A DNA stretch of 64,000 bases from Paulinella micropora. Its lineage: Eukaryota; Cercozoa; Imbricatea; Euglyphida; Paulinellidae. A program made the translations under genes and the position numbers. The notes below the pieces were generated by a model that did not search any database, was not told the DNA's origin, and was given only the letters and a program-made list of their open reading frames with translations. Each line of letters starts with the position of its first letter. The stretch's first letter is position 1. Below, one piece after another: positions 1 through 10,724 of this stretch. Location: positions 85,683 to 149,682 of the forward strand of contig WBZZ01003859.1 in the NCBI GenBank assembly GCA_019918135.1. Direction: 5' to 3'.

Positions 1-234
1 TATGTCGATGTGGGTTCCGAGGCTATGTTGTTGTGTTGGTTCCGAGGCCATGTTGTTGTGTTGTTTTTTATAAGACATACACCACGTGGGATCAAAGGGG
101 TATTTACATTCCGCGATCTAGGGGTGGTGACGGGTTTCGAGGCGTCCCATATACTTACCAACACAACAACATAGCCTCGGAACCAACACAACAACATAGC
201 CTCGGAGCCAACACAACGACATAGCCTCGAAACC
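1..234. repeat. Short inverted repeat
   Basis: The left arm (about 1-62) carries two copies of a GGTTCCGAGGC-TATGTTGTTGTGTT type unit. The right arm (159-234) carries three reverse-complement copies of the same unit. The central spacer of about 95 bases is not repetitive. The whole could fold as a snap-back structure or be the remnant of a small non-autonomous element. No coding capacity is evident, and the left arm may continue outside the window. Confidence 0.6.
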
Positions 235-289
235 AGTGGAAAGAGGCCCAACCACCTACTTTTCCCGTGGGGTGCCATACTGTGCACCC

Positions 290-354
290 CTCCATTATAT
301 ATATATATATGTATATATATATATTCTCTCTCTGTCTCCCTCTCTCTCTCTCTG

Positions 355-392
<38 letters not shown>

Positions 393-497
393 TCTCTCTC
401 TCTCTCCCTCTCTCCCTCTATCTCTCTCTCTCTCTCTCGCTCTCTCTCACTCTCTCACACACACACAGACACACTCTCTCTTTCTCTCTCTCTCTCT

Positions 498-529
<32 letters not shown>

Positions 530-530
530 A
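290..530. repeat. (AT)n then (CT)n microsatellite
   Basis: A short TA-dinucleotide run is followed by about 220 bases of CT/TCTC repeats with occasional CCTC and CACA interruptions. Open reading frames across it are only poly-Ser/Leu or Arg/Glu translations of the repeat. Confidence 0.9.
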
Positions 531-599
531 CGTGTAGGCTACACTGTTTCAACGCTATGATACTCAGGGCTCGGGCTTCATGAATATACATGGTACTTG

Positions 600-702
600 T
601 TCTATCCATCTATTCTATCTATCTATCTATCGATCTATGTGTCTATCTATCTTATCCATCCATCCATCTATCTATCTGTCTATCTATCTGTCTCAGTATC
701 TA

Positions 703-742
<40 letters not shown>

Positions 743-817
743 TCCAATCTAATCTATCCATCCATCCATCTATCTATCTATCTATCTACTGATCTATCTA
801 TCTATCTATCTTAGATA

Positions 818-862
<45 letters not shown>

Positions 863-880
863 CTATGATCTACTATGATC
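600..880. repeat. (TCTA)n/(TCTG)n tetranucleotide microsatellite
   Basis: Imperfect TCTA, TCCA and TCTG tetranucleotides fill this stretch and abut the outer edge of the copia-type LTR at 885. Confidence 0.9.
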
Positions 881-884
881 TATC

Positions 885-1087
885 TGTTTGACCAGTATAA
901 CTTAATATAATGATCCGGAACTCACAACTCACCGCGTCTGCAGTACTAAAGCTTTAATAACGCGCCAAACCAACAGAAGGCGCGCAGATCGACATGACTG
1001 GCCGGATATAAGTAATGGCTCTACCGACACCGTTACTCTTATACTGCCGGCCCTTTTAACTATTAATATTGATTATTAGTTCTAACA
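885..1087 (-). repeat. Ty1/copia 3' LTR
   Basis: On the minus strand this 203-base segment begins TGTTAGAACTAATAATC and ends CA, so it has the canonical 5'-TG...CA-3' borders. It is immediately preceded, in the element's sense, by a purine tract (1088-1096, AGGGGGGAG), as expected for the plus-strand primer of an LTR retroelement. A TATAAGAG box-like sequence lies inside it. It lies about 1 kb downstream of the RNase H end. I found no second copy elsewhere in the window, so the 5' LTR is missing, diverged or outside. Confidence 0.7.
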
Positions 1088-2128
1088 CTCCCCCCTGAGC
1101 AAAGTAAATTAGTAAAAGTTACTGCAGGTCCTAACCTTTATTACTATTTTGTGAAACGTAGAAAACACAAACTCAATACATACTATGAACACTTACCCTC
1201 ACTCTCCGAGAAGTATTGTCAGATGTGGCGACCCCTCTACCCGTGGCAAGCATATATCAAGTAGATAATACGCAGGGCAGCGAACCCACGGTATAGAAAG
1301 GCCTCTCCGACGAGAAGATTATTGTCCCATCCCCAACTAATCTCTCAAATAATAGCTATCAAGTAAGGTAGTATGTAATAATGACACATGCTATATAAAT
1401 ATTAACATAATATGAATTTATTGATATACCACAAGTAGATACATAAATAACTTCATATAATAGAGATATAAGCATTTGCCTATTTACTATATGATCACGT
1501 ATATATGAGCATAGTTACATATGAAAAATAAAATTTGCAAGCGCTTCCCGTAAGGGATGTCAAAAGAGAAAAATTATCGACCGGTCTGTTACAACACAGG
1601 GGGTGGATTCCAAGCCTGTCAACCTTCAAGAGGTGATGAAACGCCCATCACATCAACCACCCTGGCCTCCAACTTGGTCTCTTATAATATATTATATTTA
1701 ATATGAAAATAATAACAATTCAGGACCAATTATGATCATAACTTGATTCCTTAGTTGGTTAATTATTTAGGGGAAGCTGTGAGTCCCAGACAAATCTAGG
1801 TCACGCGAACGTCGGGCAGAGCGCGGTCAACCTCTGGATTCGCGCGTGAGTCCGAGCGCGATCAACCTCAGGAAGTGCGTGCGAGTCTGAGCGCGATCAA
1901 CCTCAGGAAGGGCGCGATCAACCTCTGGGTCCGCATGCGAGTCTGGGCGCGATCAACCTCAGGGAGAGCGCGATCAACCTCCTGAAGATGGTTTGGGTGG
2001 CTATCACAGCGGTCTCCCCGGTGTATACCTATTACACCTGCCTGTACATAATATATGCGAGAAATTACATCTATACGAACATACGAGTAATATTGCCCAT
2101 AACATACGAATATAAGTAAATACCTTGT
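1088..2128 (-). other. 3' untranslated region of the copia element with a minisatellite
   Basis: No coding frame is evident between the RNase H stop and the LTR. The inner part (about 1,826-1,990) has six imperfect copies of GCGCGATCAACCTC(A/T)GG spaced 21-35 bases apart. The rest is AT-rich unique sequence. Confidence 0.6.
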
Positions 2129-2760
2129 TCATTTCACAAATTGCGAGAAATCGATACCCAACCGTTTTAAAGTGGATTCGTCCAACTTTACCGAGACTTT
2201 ATCCGCTAAGTAGTTAAACTTTTCATGCGTAAAATTAATCTTGGTAAAGATGTCTGCGACATTCTCTTCCGACGATACGCGAATTAAAATAACTACCCGG
2301 TCTTTTACGAGTTTCGCAAGGAAATGATACCGTACATCTATATGCTTGGTGCGTGATTCCCCAAGGCCCCGTTCCGATAACAACATAGCTCCCTCGTTGT
2401 CTTCGAAAAGGGTGGTTGGTTCATAAGAAGGAAATCCCATATCCCTCAAAGTTCGTCTGATAGCCAAAAGCTCCCTCACCGCTTCATTGGCTGAAATGGT
2501 CTCTGCTTCAAGAGTTGATTGGGCAATAACCGGCTGTACCTTGGAGAACCACGCGATGGGGGCACCATTGAAGAAAAAGATGAACCCTGATCGTGCTTGC
2601 GGGATATCTTGTCCCCCGCAAAGTCCGAATAAACAAACCCGATTAAAGGCTTTCCTGTTATCATCTTTTCAACATTGGCGATCACGGGCACACTAAACCC
2701 ATCGAACACTACCGGGCTGGGCGAGACAGGTCCCTCCCCCTGGAGCCTCTTATCGGATTG
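2129..2760 (-). pseudogene. Copia RNase H domain
   Basis: The RNase H part of Pol would degrade the RNA strand of the RNA:DNA hybrid during reverse transcription. The minus-strand frame ending at 2129 shows the copia signatures TKHIDVRYHFL and VSSEENVADIFTK, which are the C-terminal hallmarks of this family, and a FEDNEGA motif holding a catalytic Asp. The upstream half (APIAWFSK, then STLEAETISANEAVREL) lies in a second frame, so a frameshift separates the two near 2,500-2,600. The frames overlap and the order is uninterrupted. The domain is therefore complete in content but broken in frame. Confidence 0.8.
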
Positions 2761-4237
2761 AATGAGGTTTGCCCCCAACGCACTAACAGCTGCTGAGGAC
2801 TCGTTGGTAGCTTTCCAAGGCTTAGGCACCCTAGGCACCTCAAATGAACCCGAGATTAACTCCAGGAGCTTCCGGTCCCCCCTACGGAAAAACAAAGCTC
2901 GTAGTGTTAGTATCCATTGAAACATGCGGTGCAACATGGCATAGGATATCTGGGGGTTGGGTATCTGGTGTTTAGCAGCTATGCTCAAAGCACATATAAG
3001 CAAAGGGCGGGTGTGAACGGCTAAGAAAATGAGCATCCCTACTAAACACCTGATATCGTACTTCAGCAACCTATGCCCCTTTTTGAGGGGCGCCGGAGAT
3101 TCTGAGGTAAAAGGTGTCTTGGCGGGGGTCTCCTCCAAATAATCTAGCTCAGTCAGGATCAAGAGCTCATACTTCCTTTGATGAAGCAAAATCCCCTTCT
3201 CTGTCTGTACTATCTGGATATTCTTGAATTCCGTAGCTTTACCTAAGTTTTTGAAACGAAACCCGTGCTTGCTAAACTGTGCTACAAGGGCTTTGTGTGC
3301 AGCCTCGTCTCCCGCATGAACACCATCATCTACAATATGGAATGATAGAAGCTGGGTGCCTTTAGGATGGGCCTTAAATTTCACAAAGGAGGCTTTGTCC
3401 AGCGTTAGGGGGGTGAAGTTCTGTCGGACAACTAGCTCATGTGACATTACATCATACCATAATCTTCCCGATTCAGGGTGCCCGTAAAGGGCCTTCTTAA
3501 GCAACCAGACGAGACCAGGTTTCTCGAACCCGGGGGGGGGGCTTAACATAGATATCATAAGGCATATGGGCATGGAGGTAGGCAGTAGTGAAGTCGACAA
3601 GCCAAAGGTCAATCCCAAAGCAAGCAGCATATGCAATAATAAGTAAAATAGTGCGATGGTGTGCTGTGGGTGAGTAAGTCTTTTTAGGATCAAACTGTGA
3701 CCCTGCCCTAAGCAGGTCACCACGTAACGTAATCCTCGCCTTATGGAATTCATCCGGGGTTCCCTGCTGCTTAACAGAGTCTATCCATTTTAAGGGGATA
3801 ATAGGTGACCCTGATCTCTTCGCCTCACTTTCCTCTCTCCATTCAAAGGCCTTAAGCTCTTCTTGTTGTCTTACCTCAGTTTCCCGTGCCTGTCTCCGGT
3901 CTTTAGGCTTCTGAATAACGGGAAACTCAGGTATCTGCTCGCTGACGAGGCAATAATCTATCCTATCTTCTCGCGTACAAATAGATATATGCCCACTTCT
4001 CGTCCTATCTCCCCCTGTAATTATGTTCTCAGATGAGATGAATGCTTGCTCGTGAGACCGCCAGTTCGTTCCATGTTGGGTTTTTTCAGATTCTACCCTA
4101 TTCTCTCTCCCCCTCGACGAACTCGAACTCATGGGTGATGTTTGAGTTCGCCGATTTGACAGGTATAGTAGGTGTGGGTAAGGTATGTTGGAGGCGGTTG
4201 TCCAACATAAGCGTACTTGATGATTTCCTTGTCCCAC
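2476..4237 (-). pseudogene. Copia reverse transcriptase
   Basis: This is the RNA-dependent DNA polymerase of the element. The N-terminal frame (3497-4237) contains the usual opening, KARITLRGD, and VDFTTAYLHAHM with the first catalytic Asp. After the G run near 3,535 the frame shifts to the second part (2476-3753) with KKALYGHPESGRLWYD, which matches the copia LKKALYGLKQSPRAW-type block. The usual YVDD box appears as IVDDGVHAG, so both Asp residues are kept and the Tyr is replaced. A QIPNPQISY-type block and a tether to RNase H follow. The homopolymer frameshift prevents a continuous product. Confidence 0.85.
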
Positions 4238-4239
4238 AT

Positions 4240-4900
4240 CTTATCTGTTACCCCATCATCAAAAGCAACATTATGTGCGGGGAATCGTTTAGATTTCCGT
4301 AAGATTGGGGCGGAAGGTTGGAGTGTAACAACCTTACGTTCAGCAATTTCCCACTGATCTCCGTAAGTTTGTCTAGCCCATCCTTCTCCCCACATTCGCG
4401 CTGGAATTCTGACTTGTTTGCCCGATAATATTGCCTATCGTTTTCTGCGCTGCCTCCCCCTCTCCTTCTTGGTGGCTACTTGGTTCCACCCTAGTCTTAG
4501 GACTCGGGCGTTCTAGAATTGGTAAGTTCTCATAGTTAGGACCGAAATCCTCACTATCAGAACTACTCTCTGTAGCTTTACCTGGAAGTAGAGGGGGGAA
4601 GGGCACCACATTAGATGAACTAGGAGTGGTGATCTCATGAACTACTCACCCTACAGAAGTACTAGGTCCTAATGCAGGCGGTTCGTTAATGGGATTATTG
4701 CTCTCAGGAGGGGGACCAGGTTCCGTGGATATCGTCGGTGTAAGGGAATCGGTGTTTGATTCGGGGTTGGGTTCGGCACTCCATCCAACGGAGAAGAGGT
4801 TGTCTTTCTTCTCGGGGGTTTCCCCCAATGACTTGGTTGCCTCTTTCTTCCCCAACCTCCACACATCGAATACCACATCCCGTACATTACCGTGTATTGT
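4240..4900 (-). other. Low-complexity linker between copia integrase and reverse transcriptase
   Basis: Short overlapping minus-strand frames (4129-4395, 4373-4609, 4646-4876) are rich in Pro, Ser, Thr, Glu and Asn, typical of the disordered region between IN and RT in copia elements. Several frame changes occur, and no domain can be recognised. Confidence 0.5.
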
Positions 4901-4905
4901 ACGAT

Positions 4906-5943
4906 CTACTGGATCGTAGACCCTACAATACCGGTATTCCGTTCATAGCCAAGGAACATCACTTTCCTCCCCCTTTCACCTTTTCCCCTACGTGCCTTGA
5001 TCTTCATTACTGCGGCACAACCCACAGGTCGCAAATGACGGAGATAAGGCTTAATTTTGTGTATTACCTCATAGGGAGATTTACCACGGAAGGGTCCTTG
5101 GGAAATGGGGAGGAGGTTATTGATGTATTTCGCGTTCTTCTCCATTTCAGTCCAAAAGGTAGGAGGAAGCTCGGCATTGCTTAGGAGAGCTCTAGCCGGA
5201 CCTCCATTGGTCTGGTGCGATCTCTCAACTTTAGCGACGGCTTGCTTCTCCGCCTTTGGGGCCTCTAGGAGAATAACTTGCGTTTCATCTAACCATTCCT
5301 TGAAAACACTGTATAGACCATATTCTTGGTCACAAGTAACGCGTTTAACCTTTCTTCCGGTGTGCCGTTCGAAAAAGGCGACAGCCTTAAGGAAGCAAGA
5401 GAAAAACTCGTTTTTATGGTGAAGATAATAGTCTATTTCAAAATTAGAAGCAAGGCATTTGACGGTAAACTTATACTTCTTACCGTCCCACGATATCGTA
5501 TTCCACCAACCCTGAGTATCCATGGGGATGTGAATCCCAGGGTGGCATTCAAGGATATGGTGGTTGCTTCTGAAGTGCGGTGATCGCTTAATTTTATTGC
5601 GCAAGCAATACTCACACTTCGTGATACGTTCTCTCCAAGCTACACCCACTATTTGAACCCCCACATAGTGAGCCATTCTTTCCATAGCTTTTATACCGCG
5701 ATGTTTACACATGCGATGAAAAACTATGGCATGAATGCTCTCTTTATGGTGGGGTCGAACAACTGGGTGGAGTGCTCTCTCCATTCCACATTTGGCATCA
5801 TGTTCATAACCATGACGAGCACCACAACATGCATCATCGATCATAACATTACAACATGACAGCCCCTGTCCCCTATTCTCACCCTTCTCATTTTCTTCGT
5901 CACATCTCCAACCACATACACATGGTGACTCGCCACAATACAC
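4906..5943 (-). CDS. Copia integrase with GAG-pre-integrase zinc finger
   Basis: The product would insert the element's cDNA into the genome. The N-terminal part has the HHCC zinc-binding pattern (HHKESIHAIVFHRMCKHRG, then CEYCLRNK). The catalytic core shows Asp in PMDTQGWW, Asp in VTCDQEYGLYSVFKEW and Glu in KAEKQAVAKVERSHQT, the D,D,E pattern. The tail includes LPPTFWTEMEKNAKYINNLLP and KSPYEVIHK, both common after the copia core, and ends in a basic stretch. The frame is open over 345 codons, the longest intact pol segment here. It lies between protease (upstream) and RT (downstream). Confidence 0.85.
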   Translation of the reverse strand: MYCGESPCVCGWRCDEENEKGENRGQGLSCCNVMIDDACCGARHGYEHDAKCGMERALHPVVRPHHKESIHAIVFHRMCKHRGIKAMERMAHYVGVQIVGVAWRERITKCEYCLRNKIKRSPHFRSNHHILECHPGIHIPMDTQGWWNTISWDGKKYKFTVKCLASNFEIDYYLHHKNEFFSCFLKAVAFFERHTGRKVKRVTCDQEYGLYSVFKEWLDETQVILLEAPKAEKQAVAKVERSHQTNGGPARALLSNAELPPTFWTEMEKNAKYINNLLPISQGPFRGKSPYEVIHKIKPYLRHLRPVGCAAVMKIKARRGKGERGRKVMFLGYERNTGIVGSTIQ

Positions 5944-6264
5944 ATCAGTATATATAGGTAGGGATGTCTTCTGAGAAGGGAGAGTAGAGGGAAGTCAGAA
6001 TGTGATGGTAGAGGATGATGAGGTATCATCCTCGACCTTCACGTTCTGCTTTCCCAACGGGACAGGGCCATACCATTCGTTAGGATTGAGCGGAGCCATG
6101 CCGGGGGGGTCAAATACAGATAGGTTATTAGGTAATGACCTCCCCCGCACAACGATCTGTTCCTCAACGATAGGGATAGGCTCTTAGGAAAACAAACTGA
6201 TTGTTCTGATGCACAACAGCTAGTCCTTTCTTAACCCATGCAGAAGTAGAAACCAACCCGTACC

Positions 6265-6703
6265 TCAGATGTGGGTTGTATGTAGTATGCGAGTCTGACA
6301 CACAAATCTCTTGCCATGTGAACCAGACATCCTCATCTCTACCTTACCTTTATACTCTGTTCGGATGCCTCTCTTTGCTATCCTAAACTTCTGAGGATCC
6401 AGCTTCATCCGGACAAAGGATTGTTTAAGGAGATTGTGATTCACTCGCACCACTGTCATTTACCCACATCATATCAGAAGGACTAGTCTCCTCTGACTCC
6501 CCATCTTCACTCTCCATCATCATCACAGCACAATCAGATCTTTCTTCTTCAGATAGTAGAGGCTGTGCATGTGGTTGTGACGAGGTATGTGATGATGAGG
6601 ACGCTTGAGACAAACCAGATATGCTTGAGTCGGTTGTGGCTTTGTTATCATCAAAGTTAGGCATGTTCTTCATCCATTCAGAGATGAACGGGAATGAAGC
6701 CAC
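6265..6703 (-). pseudogene. Copia aspartic protease
   Basis: The upstream frame ends with DMMWVNDSGASESQSP, which holds the retropepsin DSGAS active-site loop preceded by the copia-typical Trp. The continuation is in another frame (6265-6459), so the enzyme is broken by a frameshift just after the active site. It would have processed Gag-Pol. Upstream sequence in the same frame is Ser- and His-rich and probably disordered. Confidence 0.65.
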
Positions 6704-6825
6704 AATACCTCGAGCAAATTGGTTTTATGCTTAGTGGCGTACATAATGATGCAATCCTCCAAAGCAGTGAAGAGGTCACAGTAGAGTTCGTCGACCTCTC
6801 CATCTGCTTTGGTGATAAGTGACCG

Positions 6826-7563
6826 TCAGACTTGTAACCCCTCAGCCCCTTTTGCAAGGGCTTTGACAAATCGCTTGATCTCACTTACCTCAGGTATCTG
6901 ATCGTCACTTGTCACCACCCTTACCCTACCCGTGTCTTGCCAATTCCAAGGTAAATCCTTCCATTCTTCCTCTTCCTCATCCGTCATCCTTCTTGCTAAG
7001 TCTGTAACAGACGACGATGGCGCCGACGTTGCAGACAAAGTGGGGGGATGAGCGGCTGATGACGAGGAAGAAGAGGAGGAAGCAGGCATGGTAGTGGTAG
7101 ATGCTGTTAGGGATGGAGTGGGCCTTGCAACTTTCTGTTCTGTGAGTGGTTTGACCCAATCAACAGTCGGACATTCATTAGGGGAGAGTAAGAACGAATT
7201 AGTGGGGGGTAGGAATCCCGACCTTAACTTGCTCCTATACACTTCCAAAATAGTTGCCCTACTGTTTTCTTGCGTCATGTGTCTAGCACAAAAGTCAAAC
7301 CCTTGTCCCAACCGGGTGGCCAGCTTAACCCTTTCCCCATCCCCCCGCCGTGCAGCGGAAAGTTTCCATTCACACCGCTTTCCAGTACTCTCGGCAATGG
7401 CCTCGCATTGCTTGGAACTAGCTATGTGGCAGGTGTTGGGGATCAAGGGCTGAGCATGTAGGTTAAGTATTGGTCCGTCTACTTCCTTAATGACTAACGG
7501 GTGGGTACTAAGAGAACTTTTTTGTGACCTGCTTTGAAACGTAGCAACCCCCAACATCCCCAA
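6826..7563 (-). CDS. Gag-Pol linker with a Cys/His cluster
   Basis: The 245-codon minus-strand frame has a Cys/His cluster (CEAIAESTGKRCEW, then FDFCARHM) that could bind zinc. It is followed by Thr/Pro/Ser-rich low complexity, a run of Glu, and a basic C-terminus. It lies between Gag and the protease of the copia element and in frame continuity is probably part of the same polyprotein. I do not recognise a named domain. Confidence 0.45.
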   Translation of the reverse strand: MGMLGVATFQSRSQKSSLSTHPLVIKEVDGPILNLHAQPLIPNTCHIASSKQCEAIAESTGKRCEWKLSAARRGDGERVKLATRLGQGFDFCARHMTQENSRATILEVYRSKLRSGFLPPTNSFLLSPNECPTVDWVKPLTEQKVARPTPSLTASTTTMPASSSSSSSSAAHPPTLSATSAPSSSVTDLARRMTDEEEEEWKDLPWNWQDTGRVRVVTSDDQIPEVSEIKRFVKALAKGAEGLQV

Positions 7564-7786
7564 GGGGATAGATTGCCCCTTGGGGGGTGGGGTCTGCTTA
7601 CCATTTCCAAGGAGGTCTTAAAATCGCTCTCATGTAACCAGGGAATTCTGATGGAGTTTTTAGAAGCGTTAGACATGAATGTGGAAGTGGCAGTATCTCC
7701 CTCTCTCACAGACCTTCCTTGTCGTGGTGCTTGCTCTCTTCCTCCAACTAGCCCTCCAGCTCCTCCAGTTGCGCTAGGTGGCAGGT

Positions 7787-9022
7787 TCATAGGTGCAAAA
7801 AGAGGCGAAAGTGGGGGGGAGGTGATGTGTGTCTTTCTCTCCTCTCCCTCTCTTCTCCTTCTTTCTCCATCATGTTTATCGCGTACATATGGTTTATGTA
7901 TCTCACCTGATCTACCTCTCCCCCCTCATCGGCTGCGTCTTCGTCCTTGGCAACAAGAATCCTTTCAGCCGAAACAGGGGGATCAGAGTCATCCTCCTCA
8001 TCGTCCTCTGAGTTGGACTTTGAAGGAGATGAGTCTGATCCTCCTGCGTTCAGACTGATAGCTTTCTTCTTGCCCTTGACGAAGTCAGATGCTTTCAGCT
8101 TGCGTCTCTCCTTTGTCTTCTTTCCTGTGTTTTTCTCTCTGTCTGTGCTTGCCTCACGTTGCTCAACCTTAGCACTCCTAACGCTCTTGCTGCTCTTCCT
8201 TCTCTCTGTCCCTCGAGCTAATGCAACCGTTCGGGCTGCTTGCAACCTTAAAGGACAGTCGTTGGGACCATGTCCGTCCCTTGGACAGTCCTTTAATTGG
8301 CAACGCACAAGACAGAATTTCATAACATGATCATTGTTACAGTTGTAACATCTAACCTTGTCATACTTTGCTTGCCTGTCTCCTGCCCCAATGAGGTTAA
8401 CTGTGATGGGATCAGCACGTGAACTGCCAGTCCCATACAGCTTCTGTGTCTTGGTCACAGACACACTCCCTTGGGCGATTTGTTGCACTACTTGCAAGAA
8501 ATCATCCCAACCTGGCCTCTGTTGGGGCAACAAAGACAACCATACATTCTCATAATAGCGAGCAAAGGGAGGCAGATGTTTGAGTTTGTTTATGATCATG
8601 TCTGCCTTCATAGGGACGGGGATGGCAGCTCCCATCCGTTTCTCTTGCTTCTCAACGATTTTAAGGTATCCTGCTAACCATGTGCTCACCTCTTTCACCT
8701 TCTTGGGGTAAGAGTGGTAGATGGTTTGCTGATCCTCTTGGAACTTGACTAATTCAAGCCCACCGTAATGTTTTTGCAGAGCAAGGAAACATGCTACTCC
8801 ATCCGTTCCTCCCTGTTGCATCACAGTCATAACCTTACGGTCATGGGCGCATGACTGCAAAAGGTAAGCAAATAGGATTCTTTTGAGGGACTCTCTATTT
8901 TGCTTGTCAACTACTCTATAATGCCTAGCAGCTCGCTGAGAACTAAACAAGGCAGTCGGTTTACTTCCAAATGTCATTATTGGTACTTTGCTTTTCAGCT
9001 CGGTAGGAATGATGACATTCAC
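7787..9022 (-). CDS. Copia Gag with CCHC zinc knuckle
   Basis: The 411-codon frame is the capsid and nucleocapsid polyprotein of the copia element. A helical region (about residues 20-190) resembles the copia Gag (UBN2/DUF4219-type) core, including FLALQKHYGGLELVKFQ and WLAGYLKIVEKQE. It is followed by a zinc knuckle, CYNCNNDHVMKFC, and a second Cys-rich stretch with CPRDGHGPNDC. The tail is Lys-rich then acidic and Ser-rich. The first codon of the open frame is GTG. In-frame sequence extends upstream only to a TGA near 9,050, so the true start is either lost or lies upstream through a frameshift. Confidence 0.75.
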   Translation of the reverse strand: MNVIIPTELKSKVPIMTFGSKPTALFSSQRAARHYRVVDKQNRESLKRILFAYLLQSCAHDRKVMTVMQQGGTDGVACFLALQKHYGGLELVKFQEDQQTIYHSYPKKVKEVSTWLAGYLKIVEKQEKRMGAAIPVPMKADMIINKLKHLPPFARYYENVWLSLLPQQRPGWDDFLQVVQQIAQGSVSVTKTQKLYGTGSSRADPITVNLIGAGDRQAKYDKVRCYNCNNDHVMKFCLVRCQLKDCPRDGHGPNDCPLRLQAARTVALARGTERRKSSKSVRSAKVEQREASTDREKNTGKKTKERRKLKASDFVKGKKKAISLNAGGSDSSPSKSNSEDDEEDDSDPPVSAERILVAKDEDAADEGGEVDQVRYINHMYAINMMEKEGEERERRERHTSPPPHFRLFLHL

Positions 9023-9079
9023 GGGATCATCCGACTTATCTGGTTTAGTTCAGCTTTCACTGACGTTCTTGTTTCCTCC

Positions 9080-9998
9080 TTAGCTCCCTCTTTGTCGTGC
9101 TTGTTCTTCTGCGATCTTTGCTTCATGTATACTCAGATTTGCCCGTCGTAGCGCCGGGGAAGGCTCAGCACCTGGTATTTTACAAATAACCGCGGTGAAG
9201 TCTTCCGGCTTGACACCTCCCGCTTGAGGGGGGTCAAAAATCATTTTGTTCGCCTTCAATCTCTCTTTCAAAACCTCTTTCTCCTTCTCCGTACCTGCTC
9301 CTGCCAATTTCTCTTCTATCACCGCCTTAAACTCCTCCTCTGACATTTTCTTGTGATGCTTGAGGGGTGCTCTGTCCTCCTCCAAGCCCAACTCTTCTTC
9401 TGATATATCGTCCATTCCCGTTTTTTCATATGTGGCAGTGTCTGGTTCGTCGTCCTCCGCCAGACCTACCAACATATCTATTAATCTCGCATATTGCCAC
9501 GGAGCTTTTTGGATGTAGAAACCATCGAAGCATGTGAATGCTTGAGGAATCAATTTCAACTTGTCCTGGTTTTTGAGCTTCCGCTTGTATGCACTGCTCT
9601 GCTCACGAGTCCCGAGACGACAAGCCACCACTAAGTGTTGCTTCCGTGAGGGCACCGGTATCGGATGATCAATAAGCCGGTATCTCCTGCGCCCATATCG
9701 CCTTCTCATTGTACGGGAGTATAACCGTATATGGTTTATTGTTTTCAAAAAGAGTGCGCAGGCACTTTTTCACTTCTGTCAGTGAGCGCGGCCACGTAGG
9801 CTCGTCACCCCAGACTTCAGTAATAAAGCTTTTAATATCTTCTGCCGGGATATCAGGGAGTCGTCCCCTTCTCCTCGGTATAAACTCCTGTCTGTCCTTC
9901 TCTTCCACCTTTTCGTGAAAGCAATACCCGTTGGTAATATATACATCGGCCTCTGCTCCTTCTCCAAATCTCGCCAGCGATGGGCACCTTTTTCCCAT
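9080..9998 (-). pseudogene. Helical acidic region of the upstream Gag-like block
   Basis: Two overlapping minus-strand frames (9669-9998 and 9080-9748) make one product with a frameshift near 9,700. The sequence is rich in charged helix formers, with LKHHKKMSEEEFKAVIEEK as a typical stretch, and has no motif that I recognise. It ends only about 30 bases from the open frame of the copia Gag. Coding-like sequence continues in a third frame across the gap, which suggests that the two blocks once formed one polyprotein or were fused by a deletion of LTR sequence. Confidence 0.4.
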
Positions 9999-10023
9999 GC
10001 ATATAATCTCCTCTTTCCTCTTT

Positions 10024-10724
10024 TCAATGAGATCGTCTATCGACTTTTATCCCATTGTGTAGGGACTGTAGCCGTATAGACCTCCGCCGCTCTCTTGTTT
10101 GACAGGGTTGAACCATCTTTAGACACCGCGTCCGTTGGCATATATGCCTCATATGCGTGTGTGTAATGGCCACCTGTTTCCCTTCCGATGCTACCCCTAG
10201 GTGTAGGGCCTCGTATGAGTCAATAGCATGGACAGAGTCGACAGTATATTCTTCTCCTGGCTCTACGCCGTATATGACTCTTTTGGCGGCGCAATCAATC
10301 ACTACGTTCATTGTCGCCAGTTGGTAGTACGACAAAAGAACAGATCCGTGGTATTCGGGGACAACGTACAAGTCCACTCGATATACTCGTCCGGATTTCA
10401 ATTTCAAATTTAAAGTGATGATGCCCGTTATATCCGTCCGACTACTAACTCCTTTCAAGGTGCAGATGATTTTTTCATATTAGTTTCTAACCACGCATGG
10501 TGTTTCGTAGTAAATTTCCGGCCAACAATATCAATATTCGCCATAGTATCATTACCAACGTTTATAAAGGTATTAAATGTTTCACAAAAAAGGTTTGTAT
10601 AGCATAAAGCGTCTGGCCGGTGACTTTTTAAGGCCAATACAAGGAGCTTGTGCCCCCTTTTCTCGAGGTTCGCCTCCTCCTCCCTTTCCGCCGTTTTCGT
10701 AATGTATGTTTGGGTATTGTTCAC
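10024..10724 (-). pseudogene. Retropepsin-like aspartic protease fold
   Basis: The frame 10455-10724 carries FNTFINVGNDTMANIDIV, positioned like the DTG active-site loop and following strand of retropepsins, but without a clear DTG/DSG. The next frame (10024-10458) has GIITLNLKLKSGRVYRVDLYVV and then LLSYYQLATMNVVIDCAAKRV. These match the flap, second-loop and C-terminal strands of retroelement proteases. The active-site departure suggests inactivation or an unusual family. This is a second protease-like domain upstream of the copia element's own one. Confidence 0.45.

Larger units (their letters stand above)
885..9050 (-). mobile_element. Ty1/copia-type LTR retrotransposon, gag to 3' LTR
   Basis: Read on the minus strand the domains come in the copia order: Gag with a zinc knuckle, aspartic protease, integrase with HHCC zinc finger, reverse transcriptase, RNase H, polypurine tract and LTR. 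Integrase before reverse transcriptase separates copia from gypsy elements. The polyprotein is broken by several frameshifts, some at G or A runs (for example the G run near 3,531-3,540), so this copy cannot make a full Pol as it stands. Its 5' end runs directly into another coding block at about 9,050-9,080 with no intervening LTR. Confidence 0.85.

Noticed and set aside
9050..9080. A 5' LTR of the copia element at the Gag start
   Set aside because: Only about 30 bases separate the neighbouring coding frames and they do not match the 203 bp LTR at 885-1,087.
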